Of a DNA stretch of 7,417 nucleotides, positions 1-6,454 are shown piece by piece. How positions within the stretch are numbered: the first letter of the stretch is position 1; each line of letters opens with the position of its first letter. The DNA is from an uncultured Amaricoccus sp. (GTDB lineage: Bacteria > Pseudomonadota > Alphaproteobacteria > Rhodobacterales > Rhodobacteraceae), in contig NZ_CALLYO010000466.1 in assembly GCF_937858865.1 (NCBI RefSeq), forward strand, positions 1 through 7,417, given 5' to 3'. The notes beneath the pieces were generated by a model. The model ran no database searches. It was not told the DNA's origin and worked only from the letters and a program-made list of their open reading frames with translations. The position numbers and the translations under genes were made by a program.

Positions 1-468
1 TGGGTCTCCGGCGCAGTCTACCGGCCGCGTCTCGTCCGCCTCGAGGCGGCGCTCGCCACGCTCGAGGCCGGCCGCATCGGCCACGGCCTGACGCTGCACG
101 GCTGCGTGCTGCGCACTCGCGGCGGGCGCATCGCCATCCGCCGCGAGCTCGCCCGCATGGCGCCGGCCGCCCCGCTCGCCACCCGCCGCTGGGACGGCCG
201 CTGGCAGCTCGAGGGCACCCCGCCCGAGGGCGGCGGCCTCACGATCGGCGCCCTCGGCGCCGGCGGCCTCGCCCGCCTCCCCCAGCACCGCGCCGGCCCG
301 GCCCGCGAGGCGCTGGCGGCGACCCCGGCCATCTGGCACCAGGGCAGGCTCCTCGCCGCGCCGCTGGCACGCCCGGAGGCGGGCTTCACCTTTCGGCGCG
401 TCTCTGCCGTACCCCCGCCCTGGGACGGCGATAGTGCGTTGAATCCGCCCGGCCAGCCCTTATGTTAG
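1..468 (+). CDS. tilS: tRNA(Ile)-lysidine synthetase, C-terminal part (5' end outside window)
   Basis: The reading frame is open from base 1 to a TAG at 466-468, giving 155 residues of a gene that starts upstream. TilS is a cytoplasmic ATP-dependent enzyme that converts the wobble cytidine of tRNA-Ile(CAU) to lysidine so that it reads AUA. The N-terminal PP-loop ATPase domain is not in the window. What is visible is the C-terminal region: a helix-like stretch rich in Arg, Leu and Ala, then GLTLHGC, a basic segment with RREL, and RRWDGRWQLE, a pattern I recognise from alphaproteobacterial TilS tails. The location immediately before ftsH supports the call, because tilS-ftsH is a widespread gene order. 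The C-terminal half of TilS is poorly conserved, so the family call rests on these short motifs plus synteny. The last codons overlap the proposed ftsH promoter. Confidence 0.8.
   Translation, partial: WVSGAVYRPRLVRLEAALATLEAGRIGHGLTLHGCVLRTRGGRIAIRRELARMAPAAPLATRRWDGRWQLEGTPPEGGGLTIGALGAGGLARLPQHRAGPAREALAATPAIWHQGRLLAAPLARPEAGFTFRRVSAVPPPWDGDSALNPPGQPLC
439..466 (+). promoter_or_regulatory. Probable ftsH promoter
   Basis: TTGAAT (439-444) and TATGTT (461-466) are separated by 16 bp and lie at the very end of tilS, about 63 bp before the ftsH start. Each hexamer matches four of six sigma-70 consensus positions. Transcription would start near 473, giving a leader of roughly 55 nt. ftsH is heat-shock (RpoH) regulated in several proteobacteria, and the -35-like TTGAA is compatible with either a housekeeping or a heat-shock sigma factor. 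The sequence alone does not decide between them. Confidence 0.5.
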
Positions 469-528
469 TTCAAATGACCGGCCGGCGTCCGCACCGCCCG
501 TTCCGGTTGCTCGAGGAGACATCCCATC

Positions 529-2445
<1,917 letters not shown>

Positions 2446-2448
2446 GCC

Positions 2449-2988
2449 ATGGCCGGCGAATCGGTGGAGCGGCCGCAGCATGTCATCGTCATGGGCGTCT
2501 CCGGCTGCGGCAAGAGCACGGTCGGCGCCATCCTCTCCACACGCCTCGGCTGGCCCTTCGAGGAGGGCGACCGCCACCATCTGCCGGCGAGCATCGCCAA
2601 GATGTCGGCCGGCATCCCGCTCGAGGACAGCGACCGCTGGCCCTGGCTCGAGACGCTCGCCGGCGTCCTCCGCAGCCACGAGGCCGAGGGGCGCTCCTCG
2701 CTCCTCGCCTGCTCCGCGCTGAAGCGCGCCTACCGCGACCTGCTGCGCACCGGCGCGCCGCGCGTGCGCTTCCTGCACCTGCATGGCGCGCGCGAAGTGC
2801 TGCAGGCGCGACTCGACACCCGCAAGGGGCATTTCTTCCCGCCGGACCTGCTCGCCTCGCAATACGCCACGCTAGAGCCGCTCGAGCCGGACGAGGACGG
2901 GATCGTGGTCGATGTCGCCCTCCCGCCCGAGGCGCAGGTCGAGGCCGCGCTGCGCTGGCTCGGCCGCGCCGCTGCGGAGCCCGCCTGA
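2449..2988 (+). CDS. gntK: Gluconokinase (GntK family)
   Basis: Phosphorylates D-gluconate to 6-phosphogluconate with ATP in the cytoplasm, feeding the Entner-Doudoroff and pentose phosphate routes. The 179-aa protein has the family's usual size and a single P-loop kinase domain: GVSGCGKST (16-24), then FEEGDRHH (37-44), [18 protein letters not shown] (50-67), ACSALKR (87-93), a TRKGHFF lid segment (124-130) and SQYATLEPL (137-145). These occur in the order typical of GntK. The ATG at 2449 lies only 3 nt after the ftsH stop and has no clear ribosome binding site, so translational coupling to ftsH is likely. It gives about ten residues before the first strand, which is acceptable, and no better in-frame start with a ribosome binding site is seen. 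No gluconate transporter or GntR-type regulator is nearby, so the physiological link is unknown. A related small-molecule kinase specificity is possible but less likely. Confidence 0.93.
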   Translation: MAGESVERPQHVIVMGVSGCGKSTVGAILSTRLGWPFEEGDRHHLPASIAKMSAGIPLEDSDRWPWLETLAGVLRSHEAEGRSSLLACSALKRAYRDLLRTGAPRVRFLHLHGAREVLQARLDTRKGHFFPPDLLASQYATLEPLEPDEDGIVVDVALPPEAQVEAALRWLGRAAAEPA

Positions 2989-3003
2989 CCGCGCCGCCTG
3001 GCG

Positions 3004-3030
3004 TTGCACCCGCCGCGGCCTGCCGCTAAT
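3004..3030 (+). promoter_or_regulatory. Weak promoter candidate for folD
   Basis: TTGCAC (3004-3009) and GCTAAT (3025-3030) are 15 bp apart in the 73-bp gntK-folD gap. Each matches about four of six consensus positions and the spacing is short, so this is tentative. The gap and the independent ribosome binding site of folD suggest a separate start, but read-through from ftsH-gntK is also possible because no terminator is seen between them. Confidence 0.3.
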
Positions 3031-3049
3031 CCGTCGCGCGAAACCGACC

Positions 3050-3054
3050 GGAGG
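3050..3054 (+). promoter_or_regulatory. Ribosome binding site that fixes the folD start
   Basis: GGAGG lies 7 nt before the ATG at 3062. It is the clearest Shine-Dalgarno in the window and decides for this start over the longer open frame that begins inside gntK. Confidence 0.85.
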
Positions 3055-3061
3055 CGTGCGC

Positions 3062-3955
3062 ATGACCGCGGAGATCATCGACGGCAAGGCCTTCGCCGCC
3101 GGGCTGCGCGCACGCGTGGCCGCCGAGGCCGCCTCGCTCAAGGCCCGCCACGGCCTCGTCCCCGGCCTCGCCGCCGTCCTCGTCGGCGACGACCCGGCGA
3201 GCGAAGTCTACGTCCGCAACAAGGGCCGCTTCACCCGCGAGGCCGGGATGCACTCCGAGGAGCACCGCCTGCCGGCCACCGCCAGCGAGGCCGGGCTCCT
3301 CGCCCTCATCGACCGGCTGAACGGCGACCCGCGCATCAACGGCATCCTCGTCCAGCTCCCGCTGCCCGGCCATATCGACGAGGCGCGCGTGGTGAACGCC
3401 GTCGCGCCCGGGAAGGACGTCGACGGCTTCCACGTCGAGAACGTCGGCCGCCTCGCCACCGGCCAGGATGCCATCGTCCCCTGCACGCCGCTCGGCTGCC
3501 TCATGCTGCTGCGCGACCGGCTCGGCGACCTCGCCGGCCGCGAGGCCGTGGTCCTCGGCCGCTCGAACATCGTCGGCAAGCCGATGGCCCGGCTCCTGCT
3601 GCGCGAGAACTGCACCGTGACCGTCGCCCACTCGCGCACCCGCGATCCCGCCGCGGTCTGCGCCCGCGCCGACATCCTCGTCGCCGCCGTTGGCCGGCCC
3701 GGCCTCGTCACCGCCTCCTGGGTCAAGCCCGGCGCCACGGTGATCGACGTCGGCATCAACCGCGTCCCCGGCCCGGACGGCAGGCCCGCCATCACCGGCG
3801 ACGTCGACTTCGCGAGCGCCGCACCGGTCGCCGGCGCCCTCACCCCGGTCCCGGGCGGCGTCGGCCCGATGACGATCGCCTGCCTCCTCGCCAACACGCT
3901 CGCCGCCTGCTGCCGCACGAACGGCCTGCCCGTGCCCTCCGGCCTCGGCCTCTAG
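3062..3955 (+). CDS. folD: Bifunctional methylene-tetrahydrofolate dehydrogenase / methenyl-tetrahydrofolate cyclohydrolase
   Basis: Cytoplasmic enzyme that interconverts 5,10-methylene-, 5,10-methenyl- and 10-formyl-tetrahydrofolate, supplying C1 units for purines, formyl-Met-tRNA and related pathways. From the ATG at 3062 the protein has 297 aa, close to E. coli FolD (288). Catalytic residues fall at the same numbers as in E. coli: Y50 and K54 in SEVYVRNK, Q98 in LVQLPLPG and D121 in [14 protein letters not shown] (140-145) follows, then the NADP-binding GRSNIVGKP (166-174) of the Rossmann domain, a VIDVGINR strand and the C-terminal PGGVGPMT signature. The reading frame extends upstream into gntK, but the Shine-Dalgarno and the typical MTAEIIDGK start rule that extension out. 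It lies 73 bp after gntK and 136 bp before mcl1. Nothing appears truncated or unusual. Confidence 0.97.
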   Translation: MTAEIIDGKAFAAGLRARVAAEAASLKARHGLVPGLAAVLVGDDPASEVYVRNKGRFTREAGMHSEEHRLPATASEAGLLALIDRLNGDPRINGILVQLPLPGHIDEARVVNAVAPGKDVDGFHVENVGRLATGQDAIVPCTPLGCLMLLRDRLGDLAGREAVVLGRSNIVGKPMARLLLRENCTVTVAHSRTRDPAAVCARADILVAAVGRPGLVTASWVKPGATVIDVGINRVPGPDGRPAITGDVDFASAAPVAGALTPVPGGVGPMTIACLLANTLAACCRTNGLPVPSGLGL

Positions 3956-3995
3956 CCCGCGCCGCCCGATCCTTGTTGCATTGCAGAAGGCCACG

Positions 3996-4024
3996 TTGAC
4001 GCCGCGCCCCGGCCTATCCTATCA
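3996..4024 (+). promoter_or_regulatory. Probable mcl1 promoter
   Basis: TTGACG (3996-4001, five of six) and CTATCA (4019-4024) are separated by 17 bp. TATC also occurs at 4015-4018, but at a spacing too short for a promoter. Transcription would begin near 4031, leaving a leader of about 60 nt before the GTG at 4092. The -35 is good and the -10 is weak. No operator-like palindrome overlaps it. Confidence 0.45.
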
Positions 4025-4091
4025 CCGGGCGAGCCCCCGCACGGCACCGGGGCCGCAACGCCCCTCCGAACGGCGCGAAAGGACACCTCCC

Positions 4092-5063
4092 GTGAGCTTC
4101 ACCCTGCCCCCGAGCCCGCCAGCCCGCCCGAACCGCTGCCAGCTCTTCGGCCCCGGCTCGCGGCCCGAGATCTTCCCCAAGATGGCCGCCTCCGCCGCCG
4201 ACGTCATCAACCTCGACCTCGAGGACAGCGTGCCGCCCGCCGACAAGCCGGCCGCGCGGGCCAACATCATCAGGGCGATCGACGGGGTCGACTGGGGCGA
4301 CAAGACGCTCTCGGTCCGCATCAACGGCCTCGACACCCCCTTCTGGTACCGCGACGTCGTCGACATCCTCGAACAGGCCGGCGAGCGGCTCGACCTCTTC
4401 ATGATCCCGAAGGTCGGCACGCCCGCCGACCTCTACGCCGTCGACGCCCTCATCACCGCCGTCGAGGCGGCGAAGGGGCGCCGCAAGCGCGTCGGCCTCG
4501 AGATCATCATCGAGACCGCCCAGGGGTTCGCCAACGCGCGCGAGATCGCCGCCGGCTCGCCCCGCCTGCAGGCGATGAGCCTCGGTGCCGCCGACTTCGC
4601 CGCCTCGATGGGGATGCAGACGACCGGCATCGGCGGCACCCAGGACGGCTACTACATGCTGGCGCCGAAGGAGGCCGCGGAGCGGCCGCACCTCTACGGC
4701 GACCCCTGGCACGGAGTGACCGCCGCCATCGTCGCCGCCTGCCGCGCCAACGGCGTGCTGCCGGTCGACGGCCCCTTCGGCGACTTCTCCGACCCCGAGG
4801 GCTTCACCGCCCAGGCCCGCCGCGCCGCCACCATGGGCATGGTCGGCAAGTGGGCGATCCACCCGAACCAGGTGAAGCTCGCCAACGAGGTCTTCACCCC
4901 GCCCGAGGAGAGGGTCGCCGAGGCGCGCGAGATCCTCGCCGCGATGAAGGAGGCCGAGGCCAGGGGCCAGGGCGCGGTCACCTACAAGGGCCGGCTCATC
5001 GACATCGCCTCCGCCCGCCAGGCGCAGGTGATCGTCCGCATGGCCGAGCTCATCGCCGGCTGA
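4092..5063 (+). CDS. mcl1: L-malyl-CoA / beta-methylmalyl-CoA lyase (HpcH/HpaI-CitE family)
   Basis: Reversibly cleaves L-malyl-CoA to acetyl-CoA and glyoxylate, and beta-methylmalyl-CoA to propionyl-CoA and glyoxylate. This is the role of Mcl1 in the ethylmalonyl-CoA pathway of acetate assimilation; methylotrophs use a homologue in the serine cycle. The start is GTG at 4092 with AAAGGA at 4078-4083, giving 323 aa against about 318 for the Rhodobacter enzyme. An in-frame ATG 111 bp upstream lies before the promoter candidate and is rejected. The N-terminal segment ARPNRCQLFGPGSRP is characteristic of this group. Active-site residues are R76 (SVRINGLDT), the Mg2+ ligands E141 (EIIIET) and D168 (GAADFAASMG), and D304 in KGRLID, likely the general acid-base Asp near the C terminus. 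GMQTTGIGGTQ and VGKWAIHP are also present. The resemblance is to Mcl1 rather than to the related malyl-CoA thioesterase (Mcl2) or CitE, but substrate preference is inferred. The next gene begins 5 nt downstream. Confidence 0.93.
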   Translation: MSFTLPPSPPARPNRCQLFGPGSRPEIFPKMAASAADVINLDLEDSVPPADKPAARANIIRAIDGVDWGDKTLSVRINGLDTPFWYRDVVDILEQAGERLDLFMIPKVGTPADLYAVDALITAVEAAKGRRKRVGLEIIIETAQGFANAREIAAGSPRLQAMSLGAADFAASMGMQTTGIGGTQDGYYMLAPKEAAERPHLYGDPWHGVTAAIVAACRANGVLPVDGPFGDFSDPEGFTAQARRAATMGMVGKWAIHPNQVKLANEVFTPPEERVAEAREILAAMKEAEARGQGAVTYKGRLIDIASARQAQVIVRMAELIAG

Positions 5064-5068
5064 GCGGG

Positions 5069-5977
5069 ATGCGCTCCGAGCGTGGCGCGCTCACCCTCTC
5101 GGCGGTCGCCGCCACGCTCCTCGCCGCCGTCGGCATCGCGGCGGCGCTCGCCACCGGCTCGGGCGCCATCCTGCTCGACGCGCTCTTCAATCTCTGCTTC
5201 GCGATCACCGCGGCGCTGACCCTGCGCGTGGCGCGGCTGCTCGCCCGACCCGACGACGAGCGCTACCCGTTCGGCTATCTCTTCTTCGAGCCGCTCATCA
5301 ACACCGCCAAGGGGCTGCTCATCCTCGGTGTCTCGGCCTTCGCGCTCGTCGACGCCGCCGTCGCGCTCGCCACCGGCGGACGCCCGGTCGCCTTCGGTCC
5401 CGCCGCCCTCTACGCCGCCGTCGCCACCCTCGCCTGCGCCGCTGTCGTCCTCGCGCTCCGCCGCGCCGCCCCGAGCCCCCTCGTCCGGGCCGACGTCGAC
5501 ACCTGGACCGTCAACGCGGTGGTCTCGGGCGGCGTTCTCCTCGGCTTCCTGCTCGCCGCCTGGCTCGTCCGTTCCGGCCACGCGGCGGCGGCGGCCTACG
5601 TCGACCCGGCCATGGTCGCCCTCGTCGTCCTCCTCTCGCTCGCCGTGCCGGTGCGCATGGCCTTCACCGGCCTTCTCGCCCTCCTCACCCGCGCGCCCGC
5701 CGCACCCGTCGTTGCTGCGATGGAGGCCGAGGTGCGGACCGCCCTCAGGCCCCTGCCCGTCTCCCGCCTCTGGGTACGCGCCATCCAGCCCGGTCGCACC
5801 AGCTACGTCGTCGTCCACGTCCTCGTGCCGCCGGACACCGAGCTCGACCTCGCCGCCGCAGACCGCCTGCGCGGCGCGGTCATCGCCGCCCTGACCGCCC
5901 GCCACGCGCCCGCCGTCGTCGACGTCGTCTTCACCGCGGTCGAGGCCCACGCCGCCCCCACGGCAGGCTACAGCTGA
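5069..5977 (+). CDS. Cation diffusion facilitator-like membrane protein with altered metal sites
   Basis: A 302-aa inner-membrane protein with the CDF architecture: six hydrophobic segments (about 8-30, 33-57, 79-101, 109-130, 148-168, 176-198) then a cytoplasmic domain of about 100 residues. The CDF landmarks are recognisable: GSGAILLDALFN in TM2, PDDERYPFGYLFFEP in the 2-3 loop (compare the usual HPFGH..E) and LVRADVDTWTVNAVVSGGVLLG in TM5. It resembles the divergent branch annotated as predicted Co/Zn/Cd transporters with a PFGY..EPL loop (COG3965-like, from memory). The residues expected to bind the transported metal appear replaced: F40 and F44 for the TM2 H/D and D, T145 and N149 for the TM5 H and D. 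The loop histidines are also Tyr. Substrate and direction are therefore not predicted. The ATG at 5069 is 5 nt after the mcl1 stop, without a strong Shine-Dalgarno, so the two genes are probably co-transcribed and coupled. A functional link to malyl-CoA metabolism is not evident. Confidence 0.8.
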   Translation: MRSERGALTLSAVAATLLAAVGIAAALATGSGAILLDALFNLCFAITAALTLRVARLLARPDDERYPFGYLFFEPLINTAKGLLILGVSAFALVDAAVALATGGRPVAFGPAALYAAVATLACAAVVLALRRAAPSPLVRADVDTWTVNAVVSGGVLLGFLLAAWLVRSGHAAAAAYVDPAMVALVVLLSLAVPVRMAFTGLLALLTRAPAAPVVAAMEAEVRTALRPLPVSRLWVRAIQPGRTSYVVVHVLVPPDTELDLAAADRLRGAVIAALTARHAPAVVDVVFTAVEAHAAPTAGYS

Positions 5978-5995
5978 CCCGCCGAAGCGCCGCGC

Positions 5996-6023
5996 CACCC
6001 GCCCGCGTACGTCACCCGCCCGC
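5996..6023 (+). repeat. Short direct repeat CACCCGCCCGC, two copies
   Basis: CACCCGCCCGC occurs at 5996-6006 and 6013-6023, a 17-bp period, just after the CDF-like gene. In such C-rich DNA this may be compositional. No function is proposed. Confidence 0.5.
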
Positions 6024-6158
6024 CCGCGGCGCCCGTCACCCCCTGCAAATGCTCCACCGTCTCCCCACCCGAACCGCCTCGACATCGGAAACCGCAGCCG
6101 CCACCCATCCCGCCCAAGGATTTCATACTGGCAAGCTTTCCTATCGAGCAGGCAGGGG

Positions 6159-6278
6159 CCCCGCCAACAGGCGGGGAGAACACTGACTCAAGCGGCCGAA
6201 AGGCCGCTTTCCGCTGGAGGGAGGCTGCAAAGGCAGCCGACCGCCAAGCGCCGCCAGAGCGGGGGCCTTCAGGCCCCC
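6159..6278. repeat. Cluster of four short perfect hairpins, each with a 4-nt loop
   Basis: Four perfect inverted repeats occur in 120 bp: 6159-6165/6170-6176 (7 bp, loop AACA), 6190-6197/6202-6209 (8 bp, loop GAAA), 6223-6228/6233-6238 (6 bp, loop AAAG) and 6261-6267/6272-6278 (7 bp, loop TTCA). The linkers are 13, 13 and 22 nt. On the minus strand three of the four have GCC-T-N3-GGC at the stem-loop junction, a hint of shared origin. A weaker fifth stem follows (6294-6298/6304-6308). It could be a structured RNA, a dispersed palindromic repeat, or a composite transcription end for the mcl1-CDF unit. No family is recognised. Confidence 0.65.
6190..6210 (+). terminator. Possible intrinsic terminator of the mcl1-CDF transcript
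   Basis: An 8-bp perfect GC-rich stem with a stable GAAA tetraloop ends in only three T residues (6208-6210), two of them inside the stem. The stem is strong but the U tract is poor, so termination here, 213 nt after the CDF-like stop, is only possible. It is one member of the hairpin cluster rather than an isolated terminator. Confidence 0.3.
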
Positions 6279-6292
6279 CCGAGGGTGGCGCT
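6247..6292 (+). other. Two-tier stem-loop at the end of the hairpin cluster
   Basis: The hairpin 6261-6267/6272-6278 is enclosed by a second helix: 6247-6255 pairs with 6284-6292 over 9 bp, including one G-U pair (6253-6286), across a symmetric 5x5 internal loop (6256-6260 and 6279-6283). The G-U pair forms only in + strand RNA; in the minus-strand transcript it would be a C-A mismatch. This mildly favours a + strand RNA. No known RNA family is recognised. Confidence 0.5.
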
Positions 6293-6360
6293 CCCCGGCC
6301 CATCCGGGCGGATTCACGAAGAATTAACCCGACGAATCCTTTTAAATTCAACTGCTTGCT

Positions 6361-6379
6361 TATAGTTTCGCGCGCGAAA
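6361..6379 (+). promoter_or_regulatory. Distal accA promoter candidate (-10) overlapped by a 14-bp palindrome
   Basis: TATAGT (6361-6366, five of six) lies in the AT-rich island. The -35 region is poor (CTTTTA at 6339-6344, 16-bp spacing). Transcription would begin near 6373, inside TTTCGCGCGCGAAA (6366-6379), a perfect 14-bp palindrome whose half TTTCGC recurs at 6387-6392. A palindrome covering a start point is a usual operator position, but no regulator for this motif is known to me. Confidence 0.4.
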
Positions 6380-6401
6380 TCCGCCGTTTCGCACCCTGCT
6401 G

Positions 6402-6432
6402 TTGCATTCCCCCGGCCACCGCTCAATATAGC
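6402..6432 (+). promoter_or_regulatory. Proximal accA promoter candidate
   Basis: TTGCAT (6402-6407) with AATATA at 6425-6430 (17-bp spacing), or TATAGC at 6427-6432 (19 bp). Transcription would start near 6438, about 17 nt before the accA ATG and just before its Shine-Dalgarno, giving a very short leader. The -10 match is moderate. Confidence 0.4.
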
Positions 6433-6443
6433 CGCGAGCCGCT

Positions 6444-6447
6444 GGAG
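6444..6447 (+). promoter_or_regulatory. Ribosome binding site that fixes the accA start
   Basis: GGAG, 7 nt before the ATG at 6455. It supports this start over an in-frame ATG at 6356, which lies in the AT-rich promoter zone and would add 33 residues not expected in AccA. Confidence 0.75.
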
Positions 6448-6454
6448 CACCCGG

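Larger units (their letters stand above)
5978..6454. other. 477-bp non-coding region between the CDF-like gene and accA
   Basis: No convincing gene. The first part (5978 to about 6110) is C-rich on the + strand with a short direct repeat. Bases 6159-6309 hold a dense series of hairpins. Bases about 6312-6370 are strikingly AT-rich for this genome, and 6361-6432 hold two promoter candidates for accA with a palindrome. A 160-codon minus-strand frame spans it (5968-6450), but it is Gly/Ala/Arg/Ser-rich, has no recognisable domain and runs into the end of the CDF-like gene and the accA promoter zone, so it is not called. Confidence 0.8.

Noticed and set aside
3956..3995. Terminator after folD
   Set aside because: No stem-loop of useful length followed by T residues was found in the folD-mcl1 gap.
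3004..3999. Alternative + strand frame of 331 codons overlapping folD
   Set aside because: The product is almost entirely Arg, Pro, Ala and His, a frame-shifted shadow of folD.
3981..4091. Longer mcl1 start at the ATG at 3981
   Set aside because: It would place the promoter candidate inside the gene and add 37 residues before the conserved N terminus. The GTG at 4092 has a Shine-Dalgarno and gives the family length.
5582..5594. GCG/GGC trinucleotide run in the CDF-like gene
   Set aside because: It simply encodes an Ala stretch (172-176) in a GC-rich gene; not a notable repeat.
6324..6345. Two TTAA boxes as a CtrA binding site
   Set aside because: CtrA sites are TTAA-N7-TTAA; here the spacing is 14 bp (6324-6327 and 6342-6345), so the match is only to A/T-rich half-sites.
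5968..6450. Minus-strand 160-codon frame across the intergenic region
   Set aside because: Low-complexity Gly/Ser/Arg/Ala product with no recognisable domain. It covers the hairpins and the accA promoter zone and has no good ribosome binding site. It would be reconsidered only if homologues are conserved at protein level.
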